NCBI RefSeq assembly: GCF_017309955.1
Contig: NZ_CP021247.1
Span: forward strand, 931,501 to 995,500
Source of the DNA: Novosphingobium sp. KA1
Lineage (GTDB): Bacteria > Pseudomonadota > Alphaproteobacteria > Sphingomonadales > Sphingomonadaceae
Length of the DNA stretch: 64,000 nt
Direction of reading: 5' to 3'
The notes beneath the pieces are model-generated. The model was not told where the DNA came from. It ran no database searches and saw only the letters and a list, made by a program, of their open reading frames with translations. A program made the translations under genes and the position numbers. Positions 25,369 through 35,407 of the stretch are shown here, piece by piece. Position 1 is the first letter of the stretch, and each line of letters starts with the position of its first letter.

Positions 25369-26520
25369 ATGAAACTGAACACGCTCACTTACGCCGCACT
25401 GCCGCTCTCGTTTGCCCTTGCGCTCGCCGCTTGCGGAGGTGGTGACAAGGCCGCGGAAGCCCCGGCCGCCGAAAAATCCACCGCTGCGGATGCCAAGCCG
25501 GTCGAAGGTAAGGTTGACATGAGCGCCGAGCAGATCAGCTCGGCCGGCATCCAGCTCGGTCGCCCCATGATCGGCGGCTCGGGAACCGTGGAAATTCCTG
25601 CGACGATCGACGGCGATCCGCAAGGTACGCAGGTGGTTTCGGCCGCGATCGGGGGCCGCGTCGTTTCGCTGACCCGCAACCTGGGCCAGTCAGTCGGACA
25701 AGGCCAGGCCATTGCCGTGATCGAGAGCCGCGAGGCCGCGTCGCTCAACGCCGAGATCGAGGCAGCTCGGGCGCGCCTGTCGCTTGCGAACTCCAACCTT
25801 GGCCGTGAACAGCGCCTGTTCGCCCAGAAAGTCTCGCCCGAGCAGGACCTGATCGCCGCACGTACCGCTGCAACGGAGGCTCGCATTGCCCTGCGCCTGG
25901 CGCAGCAGCAGGTGTCTGCCGCAGGTGCTGGCGGCGGCGCGCTCAACCGGATTGCGATCACGTCCCCGATTGCGGGCCAGATCATCGCGCGCAGCGTCGT
26001 GCTGGGCCAGACGGTTGCGGCAGACGCTGAACTGTTCCGCGTGGCGAACCTCTCCAGCGTGTCGCTCTCGCTTAATCTACAGCCGCAGGATGCGGGACGC
26101 GTGCGCCCCGGCAATACCGTGACGATCAAGGCGGCAGGCCGCGAAGCCACCGCGCGCGTGACCTTCGTCTCCCCTGCCCTCGATGCCAATACCCGCCTTG
26201 TGCCGGTAATCGCGACGATCGACAACCGCGCGGGCCAGTGGCGGGTTGGTGAGCCCGTCACGGCATCGATCGCGCTGTCGGACAGCGGCGGCGGCAATGC
26301 CATCAAGGTGCCCACCACCGCCGTCCAGACAGATGAAGGCAAGACGGTAATCTTTGTGCGCACGAAAACCGGATTCCAGGCGGTCCCGGTGACCTTGGGC
26401 GACAGCGCCGGGGACATGGTCATCGTGAAATCGGGCCTGAAGGGCTCCGAGGTGATCGCCACCGTCAACAGCTTCACGCTCAAGGCCGAACTCGGCAAGA
26501 GCGAAGCGGTGGAGGACTGA
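25369..26520 (+). CDS. czcB: CzcB-like periplasmic adaptor (membrane fusion protein)
   Basis: 383 aa lipoprotein: signal plus lipobox (LALAACGGG). Lipoyl/hairpin domain with GGRVVSLTRNLGQSVGQGQ, an alpha-helical hairpin (EIEAARARLSLANSNLGREQ), and a beta-barrel domain (RVRPGNTVTIKA). Links czcA to czcC. Three bp separate it from czcA. Confidence 0.93.
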   Translation: MKLNTLTYAALPLSFALALAACGGGDKAAEAPAAEKSTAADAKPVEGKVDMSAEQISSAGIQLGRPMIGGSGTVEIPATIDGDPQGTQVVSAAIGGRVVSLTRNLGQSVGQGQAIAVIESREAASLNAEIEAARARLSLANSNLGREQRLFAQKVSPEQDLIAARTAATEARIALRLAQQQVSAAGAGGGALNRIAITSPIAGQIIARSVVLGQTVAADAELFRVANLSSVSLSLNLQPQDAGRVRPGNTVTIKAAGREATARVTFVSPALDANTRLVPVIATIDNRAGQWRVGEPVTASIALSDSGGGNAIKVPTTAVQTDEGKTVIFVRTKTGFQAVPVTLGDSAGDMVIVKSGLKGSEVIATVNSFTLKAELGKSEAVED

Positions 26521-26523
26521 GCC

Positions 26524-29500
26524 ATGATCGCCCGCGTAGTCACATGGGCGGTCGAGAAGCGCTGGCTCGTCCTGCTTCTCACTGCCATCGCCGCCGTCAT
26601 CGGTGCGGCATCGCTGTCCCGCCTGCCGATCGACGCAGTGCCGGACATCACCAACAACCAGGTCCAGATCAACGTCCGCGCGCCTGCCCTTTCGCCCGAG
26701 CTGGTTGAGAAACAGGTCTCGTTCCCGATCGAGACGGCGCTGGCCGGTATCCCCGGTCTCGACTTCACCCGCTCGCTCAGCCGCAATGGCTTCGCACAGG
26801 TAACGGCTGTCTTCTCAGACTCCACCGACATCTACTTCGCTCGCCAGCAGGTCGGCGAACGTCTTCAGGGCGTTGCGGAGAACCTGCCCGATGGCGTGAA
26901 CCCGGAGATGGGGCCAATCGCTACCGGGCTTGGCGAAGTCTATATGTGGACCGTCAAGCTCCAGCACCGCGCCGACGACAAGCATCGCCCCGGAGAGCCG
27001 GGCCAGCAACCTGACGGCAGCTACATCACGCCAGAAGGCGAGCGGCTGACCACCGAAGCCGAGAAGGCGACCTACCTGCGCACCGCGCAGGACTGGATCG
27101 TCACCCCGCTCCTGAAGAGCACGAAGGGGCTGGCGGGCGTCGATTCCATCGGCGGCTATGCCAAGCAGTTCCTCGTCGTTCCCGACGTTCAGCGCCTGGC
27201 CTCGCTCAGCCTTTCGCTGACCGATCTCGGCAATGCACTGGAGCGCAACAACACCAGCGTCGGGGGCGGTTTCGTCGATCGCAATGGCGAGGGCCTTGCC
27301 GTCCGCTCCGACGCGCTGATCCGTAATGCCGCGGAACTTGGCCGCACGGTCGTCGCCACCCGCGAGGGTGTGCCGATCACGCTCGATCAGGTCGCCTCGG
27401 TGCGTTCGGGCCAGGCCATCCGCATGGGATCGGCATCCGAGAACGGCACTGAAGTCGTCGTCGGCACCGCGATCATGCGCATCGGCGAGAACAGCCGCAC
27501 GGTCGCGACCGCAGTCGCCGACAAGCTGCAGTCGATCAATGCCTCGCTGCCGCCTGACGTCGTCGTTCAGCCGGTGCTCAACCGCACCGCACTGGTGAAC
27601 TCGACCATCAAGACCGTCGCCAAGAACCTCGGTGAAGGTGCGGTCCTCGTCATCGTCGTGCTGTTCCTGCTGCTCGGAAACTTCCGCGCTGCCCTCATCG
27701 CCGCGCTCGTCATTCCGGTGACGATGATGCTGACCGGTTTCGGGATGCTCAAGGCTGGCGTGTCGGCTAACCTCATGAGCCTTGGTGCGCTCGACTTCGG
27801 CCTCATCGTCGATGGCGCGGTCATCATCGTCGAGAACGCTCTTCGCCGCATCGCCGAGGACCAGCACCATCATGGTCGCCTGCTCAGCGTGAAGGAGCGT
27901 CTCGCCACCGTCGCTTCGGCTGCACGCGAGATGATCCGTCCTTCGGTCTACGGTCAGGCGATCATCATCCTCGTCTACGTGCCGCTGCTCACCCTCACGG
28001 GCGTGGAGGGCAAGACCTTCGTCCCGATGGCGCTCACCGTCATCATGGCACTGGCTTTCGCGTTCGTCATGTCGCTCACCTTCGTTCCCGCGATGATCGC
28101 CATCTGGCTGTCCAACCGGGTCGAGGAAGAAGACGGCCGGATCGTGACCTGGTTGAAGAAGCGCTACGAACCCGGTCTTGACCGGGCAATGAAGCGCCCC
28201 ACCCTGACCATCGGTGCAGCTCTGGGCAGCCTCGTGCTTGCGGCCGCTGCCTTCACTTCGCTCGGACAGGTCTTCCTGCCCCAGTTGGATGAAGGCGACA
28301 TGCTGATCCAGGCCCTGCGTATCCCGGCGACGTCGGTTCAGCAGAGCCAGGCCATGCAGGTGCCGATCGAGCGGATGATGTCGAAGCAGCCGGAGGTGAA
28401 ATTCGTGTTCTCCAAGACCGGTACGGCGGAACTCGCGTCCGACCCTATGCCACCGAACGCCACCGACATGTTCGTGATCCTCAAGCCTCGTGAGGAATGG
28501 CCGAACCCGAAGCTAGACAAGGCCGAGCTCGTCTCGCGCATCGAAGGTCAACTCGCGAAGTTCCCCGGCAATGCCTACGAGATCACGCAGCCGATCCAGA
28601 TGCGCTTCAACGAACTGATCGCAGGCGTTCGCGGCGACATCGCCGTCAAGGTCTTCGGTGACGACTTCAACACGATGAACCGTACTGCCGAGCAGATCGC
28701 CAGCATCCTGCGCAAGACTGAAGGCGCCGCTGATGTGAAGGTCGAGCAGACCACCGGTCTGCCGATGCTCGACATCAAGGTGAACCGCGATGCCATGGCC
28801 CGCCTTGGCGTCACCGCGCAGGACGTGCAGGATACCGTCACCGCCACGCTCGGCGGCCGTACCTCCGGCATGATCTTCGAAGGCGACCGCCGTTTCCCGG
28901 TGGTGATCCGTCTTTCCGATACGCAGCGTGCCGACATCAACCTGCTCCAGCAGTTACAGGTACCGGTGCCCAGCGGCTCCTATGTGCCGCTCGCCAGCGT
29001 TGCCGAAATCAAGGTCGTGGATGGTCCAAACCAGATCAGCCGCGAGAACGGTAAGCGCCGCGTCGTCGTGCAGGCGAACGTGCGTGGACGTGACGTCGGC
29101 AGCGTGGTCGCGGATGCTCAGGCTGCGATCGGTCAGAAGGTGCGCCTTCCCGCCGGGAGCTATCTGGAATGGGGCGGCCAGTTCGAAAACCTGCAGTCGG
29201 CCAGCGAGCGCCTGAAGCTGGTTATCCCGGCATGTTTCGTGCTTATCCTGCTGCTGCTTTACGGTGCACTGGGAAGCGTTCGCGATGCGGCGATCGTGTT
29301 TACCGGGGTGCCCTTCGCACTGGTCGGGGGCGTCCTCCTGCTCTTCGTGCGCGGCATGGACTTCTCGATCTCGGCGGCGGTCGGCTTCATCGCCCTGTCC
29401 GGCATCGCTGTCCTCAATGGCCTCGTCATGGTCAGTTCGATCCAGGACCTGATCCGGTCAGGCATGGAGCGGGCAGAGGCGGCACGAACCGGCGCCATGC

Positions 29501-29787
29501 AGCGCCTGCGCCCGGTGGCCATGACGGCGCTGGTCGCAAGCCTCGGCTTCGTACCCATGGCGCTGGGCGCAGGTGCGGGGGCCGAAGTGCAGAAGCCGCT
29601 GGCGACCGTCGTCATCGGCGGCCTGATCTCGGCAACGTTGCTGACCCTGTTCGTCCTGCCGACCCTCTATGCCCGCTTCGGTCAGAAGGTCATCGGACCC
29701 AACGAGCACTACAACGAGGAGCATGAGGGCGACGACTTCCGCCACCCGCATTCCGTTCAGAACGAGGAGGTGACCCATGGCGCATGA
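26524..29787 (+). CDS. czcA: CzcA-like heavy-metal RND efflux pump
   Basis: Proton-driven inner-membrane exporter, 1087 aa, moving divalent metals from the periplasm through CzcBC. N-terminal helix (WLVLLLTAIAAVIGAASLSR), two periplasmic domains and twelve helices. The helix-4 signature DFGLIVDGAVIIVEN (~residues 422-436) is that of the HME-RND group for Zn/Co/Cd/Ni rather than the CusA copper/silver form. A ~30-residue polar insert (HRADDKHRPGEPGQQPDGSY) lies in the first periplasmic loop. The 3' end overlaps czcD by 11 bp. Confidence 0.95.
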   Translation: MIARVVTWAVEKRWLVLLLTAIAAVIGAASLSRLPIDAVPDITNNQVQINVRAPALSPELVEKQVSFPIETALAGIPGLDFTRSLSRNGFAQVTAVFSDSTDIYFARQQVGERLQGVAENLPDGVNPEMGPIATGLGEVYMWTVKLQHRADDKHRPGEPGQQPDGSYITPEGERLTTEAEKATYLRTAQDWIVTPLLKSTKGLAGVDSIGGYAKQFLVVPDVQRLASLSLSLTDLGNALERNNTSVGGGFVDRNGEGLAVRSDALIRNAAELGRTVVATREGVPITLDQVASVRSGQAIRMGSASENGTEVVVGTAIMRIGENSRTVATAVADKLQSINASLPPDVVVQPVLNRTALVNSTIKTVAKNLGEGAVLVIVVLFLLLGNFRAALIAALVIPVTMMLTGFGMLKAGVSANLMSLGALDFGLIVDGAVIIVENALRRIAEDQHHHGRLLSVKERLATVASAAREMIRPSVYGQAIIILVYVPLLTLTGVEGKTFVPMALTVIMALAFAFVMSLTFVPAMIAIWLSNRVEEEDGRIVTWLKKRYEPGLDRAMKRPTLTIGAALGSLVLAAAAFTSLGQVFLPQLDEGDMLIQALRIPATSVQQSQAMQVPIERMMSKQPEVKFVFSKTGTAELASDPMPPNATDMFVILKPREEWPNPKLDKAELVSRIEGQLAKFPGNAYEITQPIQMRFNELIAGVRGDIAVKVFGDDFNTMNRTAEQIASILRKTEGAADVKVEQTTGLPMLDIKVNRDAMARLGVTAQDVQDTVTATLGGRTSGMIFEGDRRFPVVIRLSDTQRADINLLQQLQVPVPSGSYVPLASVAEIKVVDGPNQISRENGKRRVVVQANVRGRDVGSVVADAQAAIGQKVRLPAGSYLEWGGQFENLQSASERLKLVIPACFVLILLLLYGALGSVRDAAIVFTGVPFALVGGVLLLFVRGMDFSISAAVGFIALSGIAVLNGLVMVSSIQDLIRSGMERAEAARTGAMQRLRPVAMTALVASLGFVPMALGAGAGAEVQKPLATVVIGGLISATLLTLFVLPTLYARFGQKVIGPNEHYNEEHEGDDFRHPHSVQNEEVTHGA

Positions 29788-30691
29788 TCACAGCCAAGCC
29801 GGACACGCGCACGACCATACGGCCGGCGCGAATGCAAAGATGTTGGGGTGGGCGCTTGCGCTCACCTCGATCTACCTCATCGCCGAGGTCATAGGCGGCA
29901 TCGTCTTCAACAGCCTGGCGCTGTTGTCCGACGCAGCGCACATGATGACCGACGTTGCCGCCCTGGCCATCGCTCTCATGGCGATCAGGTTGGGTCGCAA
30001 GGCACCTGACGAGAAACGGACCTTCGGATACCGGCGGTTCGAAATCCTTGCCGCCGCGTTCAACGCCGTCCTGCTGTTCGCGGTCGCGATCTACGTCTTC
30101 GTCGAGGCAATTAAGCGGTTCAGCGAGCCTCAAGAGATCCAGTCCTGGGGTATGCTGATCGTGGCGACGATCGGTCTAGGCGTGAATCTCGTTTCGATGC
30201 GGCTGCTGACGGCGGGCAAGGATGCCAGCTTCAATGTGAAGGGCGCTTATCTGGAAGTCTGGGCCGATATGATCGGTTCGGTCGGCGTCATCCTCGGGGC
30301 GCTGGCAATCCGCTTCACTGGCTGGAGATGGGTCGATCCGGTGGTTGCGGTGGCGATCGGCCTCTGGGTGCTGCCCCGCACCTGGATTCTGTTGCGCGAT
30401 ACGACCAACGTCTTGCTCGAAGGCGTCCCTGCGGGCCTGTCGCTCAAGGAAGTGCGAGCGGCGATCAGTGACGTCGAAGGAGTTCAGAGCCTCCACGACC
30501 TGCATATCTGGTCGGTCTCCAATGACGAGATCAGTTGCACCGTGCATGTGGTCCTGACGAACGACGCTGCTGCAGAACCGGTACAACAGGCCGTGCTGGA
30601 AGTGATCAAGGACCACTTCGACATCAGTCATGTGACCATTCAAACCGAGAAGAAGGATCAATCCTGCGAGGTTGATCATTCTCATAAGTGA
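29777..30691 (+). CDS. czcD: CzcD-like CDF zinc/cadmium exporter
   Basis: 304 aa, six helices plus C-terminal cytoplasmic domain. His-rich start (MAHDHSQAGHAHDHT), transport site residues LLSDAAHMMTDVAAL (H-x3-D) and VWADMIGSVGVI (D-x3... in helix 5), and an end rich in Cys/His (SCEVDHSHK). Exports Zn/Cd/Co from cytosol to periplasm, where CzcCBA removes it. Last gene of the czc operon. Confidence 0.95.
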   Translation: MAHDHSQAGHAHDHTAGANAKMLGWALALTSIYLIAEVIGGIVFNSLALLSDAAHMMTDVAALAIALMAIRLGRKAPDEKRTFGYRRFEILAAAFNAVLLFAVAIYVFVEAIKRFSEPQEIQSWGMLIVATIGLGVNLVSMRLLTAGKDASFNVKGAYLEVWADMIGSVGVILGALAIRFTGWRWVDPVVAVAIGLWVLPRTWILLRDTTNVLLEGVPAGLSLKEVRAAISDVEGVQSLHDLHIWSVSNDEISCTVHVVLTNDAAAEPVQQAVLEVIKDHFDISHVTIQTEKKDQSCEVDHSHK

Positions 30692-30696
30692 ACGCC

Positions 30697-30763
30697 CGTT
30701 GCAGGGTGGCTGCGCCCGTCGGTCAACCTGCAACGCCAAAAGCCGAGCAATCATCGGCTTTAT
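30697..30763 (+). terminator. Terminator of the czc operon
   Basis: Two hairpins in tandem: CGTTGCAGG ... CCTGCAACG (30697-30735), then AAAGCCGA-GCAATCA-TCGGCTTT (30739-30761). The second has a short T-run and is flanked by A's, as in a bidirectional terminator. Confidence 0.65.
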
Positions 30764-30945
30764 GACGCAGATTCACGACAATGACACCTTCGGTGGAACA
30801 AACTGGGTCTGATCGCGAACTGTCCCGATGCAAGTGTCAGCTATCCGACCGTTCCAGCTCCGAACCGGAAATTCTCCTATCGGCCAGCGGCAGGTGCCTG
30901 TTCATCGTTTTCTCATTGGCCACTACCGGCCAAAGGAGAAAACCA

Positions 30946-31578
30946 ATGGGAATGTCTGAATATGACCCTGGCGCATACGACCGGCGGGCATGGAACGCCG
31001 GGCGCAAGGTTGGAGCCAAGCGACCGCTGAAACCGCGACAGGTCTGGGCGATCCGCTTTTTCCTAGACCAGCATCGACGCGTTCGGGATCGTGCGCTGTT
31101 CGACTTGGCGATCGACAGCAAGCTGCGCGGCTGTGACGTGGTAAAAATCAAGATCGGCGAACTTGTGGTCGGCGGGCAGATCCGGACAAGGGCGATCGTG
31201 ATCCAGCAGAAGACAGGTCGGCCCGTCCAGTTCGAGTTGACGGCTGACGCCAGGGGCAGCCTTTTGGCATGGCTGGACCGTCGAGGAGGTGCTCTCGACG
31301 ATTTCGCATTTCCGAGCCGGATCGATCACTCCGCACACCTGAGCACCCGCCAATATGCTCGCTTGGTCGATGAGTGGGTTACTGGCATCGGCCTCCGCCG
31401 AGAAGAATATGGCACTCATTCGCTCCGGCGGACAAAGGCGTCGATCATCTACAAGGCGACAGGCAATCTGCGGGCGGTGCAAATTCTTCTTGGGCATACG
31501 AAGATCGAAAACACGGTCCGCTACCTCGGCGTCGATGTTGAAGATGCCCTCACCCTTGCAGAAGGCACCGAAATCTGA
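30946..31578 (+). CDS. Short tyrosine recombinase/integrase
   Basis: 210 aa. Phage-integrase catalytic core: Arg I in DSKLRGCDVVKIKIG, beta-strand Lys in QKTGRPVQ, H-x-x-R in THSLRRTKAS, His in LLGHTKIENTVRY, with the nucleophile Tyr in RYLGVD. An N-terminal arm-binding domain is lacking; only a short head is present (RAWNAGRKVGAKRPLKPRQV). Strong AAAGGAG 7 bp before ATG. It sits alone mid-island, not at an edge. Confidence 0.9.
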   Translation: MGMSEYDPGAYDRRAWNAGRKVGAKRPLKPRQVWAIRFFLDQHRRVRDRALFDLAIDSKLRGCDVVKIKIGELVVGGQIRTRAIVIQQKTGRPVQFELTADARGSLLAWLDRRGGALDDFAFPSRIDHSAHLSTRQYARLVDEWVTGIGLRREEYGTHSLRRTKASIIYKATGNLRAVQILLGHTKIENTVRYLGVDVEDALTLAEGTEI

Positions 31579-31673
31579 CCGACTGGCTCCTCGCCATGGC
31601 GGGGAGCCAGTTCGACAGCGATGCGCCCATTCCCGCCGCTTAACGTTCCGTGAGTAGCATCCGAGAGCAGACG

Positions 31674-32051
31674 TTAGGCAGGGGCGGCAATCAACCAATG
31701 TTCGAGTTGTTTGTAGATGACCACCTTCGTCTCCAGCACGGCTGCATGTCGCTGGCAGAACTGTTCGAGATTGGCGCGATGGCCGATCAGTTCGACGCAC
31801 ATGGTCAGATAGGGATTGCTCGTTTCCGCGCCCTGATCGAGCACCGGGCCGTGATCGCTGAAACCGTAATGCGTATGATGGGCTACGGCGTTCATCAGAC
31901 CGGCAGCCTTGGCCTGGACGACAAGCTCACGATAGAGCGGCCGCGCTGACCACAGCTTCCATGCCTTGCGCGGCTCTGCCGTATCACGCGGCGCCATGTA
32001 GATTCGCAGCATGCCGATCTCGCTGGAAGTGAGGGTAGCTGTGTCAGTCAT
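31674..32051 (-). CDS. DUF190 family (PII-like fold) protein
   Basis: 125 aa. [20 protein letters not shown] matches the strand and loop order of DUF190, a small PII-like family often found beside crcB fluoride channels. The start overlaps the end of the CLC gene by 8 bp, so it is co-translated with it under the fluoride riboswitch. Its role is unproved; a regulator of the exporter is possible. Confidence 0.85.
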   Translation of the reverse strand: MTDTATLTSSEIGMLRIYMAPRDTAEPRKAWKLWSARPLYRELVVQAKAAGLMNAVAHHTHYGFSDHGPVLDQGAETSNPYLTMCVELIGHRANLEQFCQRHAAVLETKVVIYKQLEHWLIAAPA

Positions 32052-33432
32052 TGTTGCGGAGATCCTGTTTCGTGATCTGAGGGCGTGCGGAGCGAATGCC
32101 GCGCAGCGTGATGCCGGGGCTCATCGAAATGCGGGGGTGCTTTGGGACAGCAATACGCTGCGACAGGTAGATGCCGCTGTGGCCTGAGCACAGGTAGGCG
32201 ACGAAACAGGCAACGGCGATGTAGACGGCATGGGTCGGACCGAACAATTCAATGCCCATGATGGTGCAGGCCAAAGGCGTGTTCGCTGCCCCGGCAAAGA
32301 CGGCAACGAACCCAAGCCCCGCGAAAAGATCGACAGGTGCGCCGAAAAGGGTGCCGAGGGCGTGGCCTAGCGCCGCGCCGATGAAGAACAGCGGAGTTAC
32401 CTCGCCCCCCTTGAAGCCGGTACCCAGCGTCGCGACCGTGAACAGCAGCTTGAACGCCCAACTCCAGTAATCCGTGCCGGGCGAGAAGAACCCGGCGATA
32501 GTGGGTGTGGAGGCATCGGGCGCCCAGACCCCGAGGCCAAGATAGTCGCGCGTGCCGAGCAGATAGACCAGAGCGATGACCGCAAGGCCGCCCAGCAAGG
32601 GGCGTAGCGGTCCGAACCGGACGTGGCGCTTCACGAAGTCGCCGACGCCGTGCGACAGTTCGGAGAACAGCAGGCCGACCAGTCCAAATGCCACGCCGGC
32701 AATGGCCGCCTCAAGCAGGAGCACCGGGTCAACGGCGATCGGTCCGACCGCGCCCTTGAGATAGTCGATGTGGTACAATCCGTGGTGGATTCCCCACTGG
32801 TGACAGGTCCAGTCGCCGACAACAGCAGCTATCAGTGCTGGCACCAGCGCGCGATATTCCACACGGCCGACCGCCAGGACTTCCAGCGCGAAAACGGCGC
32901 CTGCCAGTGGCGTGCCGAAAACGGCCCCGAAACCTGCGGCAATACCGGCCATCAGGATGATGCGGGTACTCTCAGCATCGAGCCGAAACATAGTGGCGAA
33001 GGCGCTGGCAAGGCTGCCGCCCAATTGCACAGCCGTGCCTTCGCGCCCTGCCGAGCCGCCGAACAGGTGCGTGATAACGGTGCCGAGGAAAATCAGCGGC
33101 GCCATGCGCAAGGGCACGCCGCCACCCGGTTCATGGACCTGCTCGACGATCAGGTTGTTGCCGCCTTCAACGCTGCGGCCGAACAAATGATAGAGCAGCC
33201 CGACCGCGAAGCCGCCGATCGGCAGGAGAAACAACAGCCACGGATGCGCAAAGCGTGTCCGTGTCGCGGCGTCGAGGCTCCACAGGAAGGCGGCGCAGAG
33301 ACTGCCGACTGCCGCTGCCATCGGGATAAGAAGCGCTAGCCAGCGCAAGACGGACAGGGCATGATCATGCCGATCCCGAACAAAGGCCAGGACGTTCAGG
33401 TTCGACAGCAATGTTGCGAATTTAGCGCGCAC
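32044..33432 (-). CDS. CLC-F type fluoride/proton antiporter
   Basis: 462 aa, about twelve hydrophobic segments. The anion-path motifs are the CLC-F variants, not the chloride ones: [13 protein letters not shown] in place of GSGIP, and [11 protein letters not shown] (from the E-gate motif GREGP), [19 protein letters not shown] near the C-terminus. Role: exports fluoride. Preceded by the fluoride riboswitch 30 bp upstream and overlapping the DUF190 gene. Confidence 0.93.
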   Translation of the reverse strand: MRAKFATLLSNLNVLAFVRDRHDHALSVLRWLALLIPMAAAVGSLCAAFLWSLDAATRTRFAHPWLLFLLPIGGFAVGLLYHLFGRSVEGGNNLIVEQVHEPGGGVPLRMAPLIFLGTVITHLFGGSAGREGTAVQLGGSLASAFATMFRLDAESTRIILMAGIAAGFGAVFGTPLAGAVFALEVLAVGRVEYRALVPALIAAVVGDWTCHQWGIHHGLYHIDYLKGAVGPIAVDPVLLLEAAIAGVAFGLVGLLFSELSHGVGDFVKRHVRFGPLRPLLGGLAVIALVYLLGTRDYLGLGVWAPDASTPTIAGFFSPGTDYWSWAFKLLFTVATLGTGFKGGEVTPLFFIGAALGHALGTLFGAPVDLFAGLGFVAVFAGAANTPLACTIMGIELFGPTHAVYIAVACFVAYLCSGHSGIYLSQRIAVPKHPRISMSPGITLRGIRSARPQITKQDLRNND

Positions 33433-33461
33433 GATTCCTCCTTGTTGCGAAAACGCATCAG

Positions 33462-33532
33462 GTAGGAATCATCAGCCACCAAATGTCTGGTCTGGGGGCG
33501 GTTCGGCCGAAGCCCGGCGGAAATCCATCGCC
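33462..33532 (-). promoter_or_regulatory. Fluoride (crcB) riboswitch
   Basis: Read on the minus strand it begins GGCGATGGATTTCCGCC, then a short GCTTCGGC hairpin, then AACCGCCCCC, a stem, and GGTGGCTGATGATTCCTAC. These are the conserved crcB-motif blocks (GGCGATGG, CCGCC, AACCGCC, CTGATGAYNCCT) in the right order. It lies directly before the CLC-F gene, which is the expected target; translation control is likely as the 3' end is near the ribosome-binding site (AAGGAGGA). Confidence 0.93.
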
Positions 33533-33603
33533 TTGAGACCGGCCTGGCTTAACAGCGGCGACCTGTCAACCACCGCCCCGGGCGGCGGGACGAGAAAGAG
33601 GCG

Positions 33604-34206
33604 TTATTGCACCTGTTTTCGCGTGTCGATGCCAGTGCTTCCATCGGTCTGGGGGACCGGGGGACGCGTACCAAGGTCGCGATATGAGCTGAGGTCTGGC
33701 GCGCCTGCCGGCACCGGATTAGCTTGCAAGCGGGCAATCATCCGCTTCATCTGGGCGATCTCGCGAACCTGAGCGTCGATGATGCCGTCTGCCAGCCTGC
33801 GGACCTCCGGGTCACGTATATGCGCCCGCTCGCTTGTCATGATCGCGATCGAGTGGTGCGGGATCATTGCTTTCATGTACGAAACGTCATCGACCGTTTC
33901 CTGGCTTCGCACCAGCCACAGCGACCCGGCAAAGACGATGACAGCGCCAGCAAGGATTACCAGGTTGGTGTGGCGGTTTCGATACATGCTCCACATGAAA
34001 CCAAGCATGATTATTGCCATGACCGCGCCCATAAGCAGCGCCATCCACATCCGGGTCTGGCTGAACTCGACATGGCCGAGCGCATAAGTGTTGAGGTACA
34101 TAAGCCCGAACATCACGATCGTCGATGTCGCGATCATCGCGACGAACCTGCCGTATCCCATACCCTGGTGCATATCCGGGGACTCTTGCTTGCCTGGTTT
34201 CTCCAT
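33604..34206 (-). CDS. DUF305 family protein, copper-associated
   Basis: 200 aa with three or four N-terminal helices (FVAMIATSTIVMFGLMYLNT; MALLMGAVMAIIMLGFMWSM) and a DUF305 C-terminal helical domain with the motif MKAMIPHHSIAIMTSE (M, HH: metal-binding). DUF305 proteins commonly sit with copper genes. Third gene after copA and copB on the same strand, so part of that operon. Confidence 0.85.
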   Translation of the reverse strand: MEKPGKQESPDMHQGMGYGRFVAMIATSTIVMFGLMYLNTYALGHVEFSQTRMWMALLMGAVMAIIMLGFMWSMYRNRHTNLVILAGAVIVFAGSLWLVRSQETVDDVSYMKAMIPHHSIAIMTSERAHIRDPEVRRLADGIIDAQVREIAQMKRMIARLQANPVPAGAPDLSSYRDLGTRPPVPQTDGSTGIDTRKQVQ

Positions 34207-34267
34207 AAAGCCGTCCTCTCAATTCAATCTTCGTTCTTCAAAGCAACGATGGCGACGAGGTTCCTTT

Positions 34268-35407
34268 TCAAAACCAGATCCGCACCCCGGCGACGAAACT
34301 GGTTGTCGTTGGATCTTCGGCGTCGGCGCGGGCGTAACGTGCCGTCTGCCCGGTTTTTGCTTCGTAGGAGACGCCGACATACGGCGCGAACTGGCGCGTC
34401 ATCTCGTAGCGCAGCCGCAGGCCCAGCTCGGTGCTGCTTAGTCCGGCACCGATGCGATTTTCCGGCACGTCCTGCGCAGCAAGGTTGAGCTCGACACGCG
34501 GCTGCACAACCAGCCGCTGCGTCAGGCGCTGATCATAATAGCCTTCAAGGCGGCCGAGCACGTCGCCCTTATCAGACAGGAACGCTGCGCCCTCCACCTC
34601 GAACCAATAAGGCGCGAGACCCTCGAAGCCGATGACGGCATAGGTGCGCGACGGGCCTGGCTGGAAGTCGTGCCGGACGCCGGCCTGGAGGTTGAAATAG
34701 GGTCCGATCGCGTGGCTGTAGAGCGCTTGCACTTCGGCGGCTTCGATGCCCTTCCGCAGCACGCCTTCGCCCTCCGACTTGACTGTGAGCCGGTTGATGT
34801 CGCCGCCAAGCCATGCCTCGCCGTCCCAGCGATAGCCGTCGCGGCCTTTGCGCGCCTGATATTCGGCAAGGTTGAACATCACCGTCGCCATCGTTTGCCC
34901 GCCGTTCTCGCGCATCATCATGTCACGGGCATGCGCCATGTCGGCCCCGGCGAACTGGCGATCGGCATAGTGATCCGTCGGCGGGCTGGGTGCAGGCGCG
35001 CTGCCGGCGGGCAGATCGGTGCCAACTGGTTCTCCGGAGGACATCGCCGCCATGTCATGGCCAGCATGGTCGGCCGGCATATCCATCCCGGGCATTGCGC
35101 CATTGTCCTGCGCGGGTACCGACTGCGCCGGCCCCATCGGCATCCCCATGCCACCCATGTCGTGGCCTTCGTGACCGCTGGGGAGTGGCGCGGGCCTTTC
35201 GGGCGCGGCGGAAGCAGGCGTTGCAGCGGGCTGGCGTCTGCCCGGTGCCGGGGTGGCGGGCTTGGGCTTAGGCTCCGGTTTGTCCGCCTGTTTGGCAGGC
35301 GTCATGGACATGCCAGACATATCGTGCATCGAATGATCCTGCGCGGCTGCGGGCACGCTGAAGGCAATGATGGCACCTGCGGACAAGAGCGAGGCGAGAC
35401 GCGTCAT
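34268..35407 (-). CDS. copB: Copper resistance outer-membrane protein CopB/PcoB
   Basis: 379 aa. Signal peptide, a ~130-residue Met/His/Asp/Pro-rich stretch (HDMSGMSMTPAKQADKPEPK; GHEGHDMGGMGMPMGPA) that can bind copper, then an outer-membrane beta-barrel domain of the PcoB type (NRLTVKSEGEGVLRKGIEA; RIGAGLSSTELGLRLRYE) ending in F. Starts 4 bp inside the end of copA. Confidence 0.95.
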   Translation of the reverse strand: MTRLASLLSAGAIIAFSVPAAAQDHSMHDMSGMSMTPAKQADKPEPKPKPATPAPGRRQPAATPASAAPERPAPLPSGHEGHDMGGMGMPMGPAQSVPAQDNGAMPGMDMPADHAGHDMAAMSSGEPVGTDLPAGSAPAPSPPTDHYADRQFAGADMAHARDMMMRENGGQTMATVMFNLAEYQARKGRDGYRWDGEAWLGGDINRLTVKSEGEGVLRKGIEAAEVQALYSHAIGPYFNLQAGVRHDFQPGPSRTYAVIGFEGLAPYWFEVEGAAFLSDKGDVLGRLEGYYDQRLTQRLVVQPRVELNLAAQDVPENRIGAGLSSTELGLRLRYEMTRQFAPYVGVSYEAKTGQTARYARADAEDPTTTSFVAGVRIWF

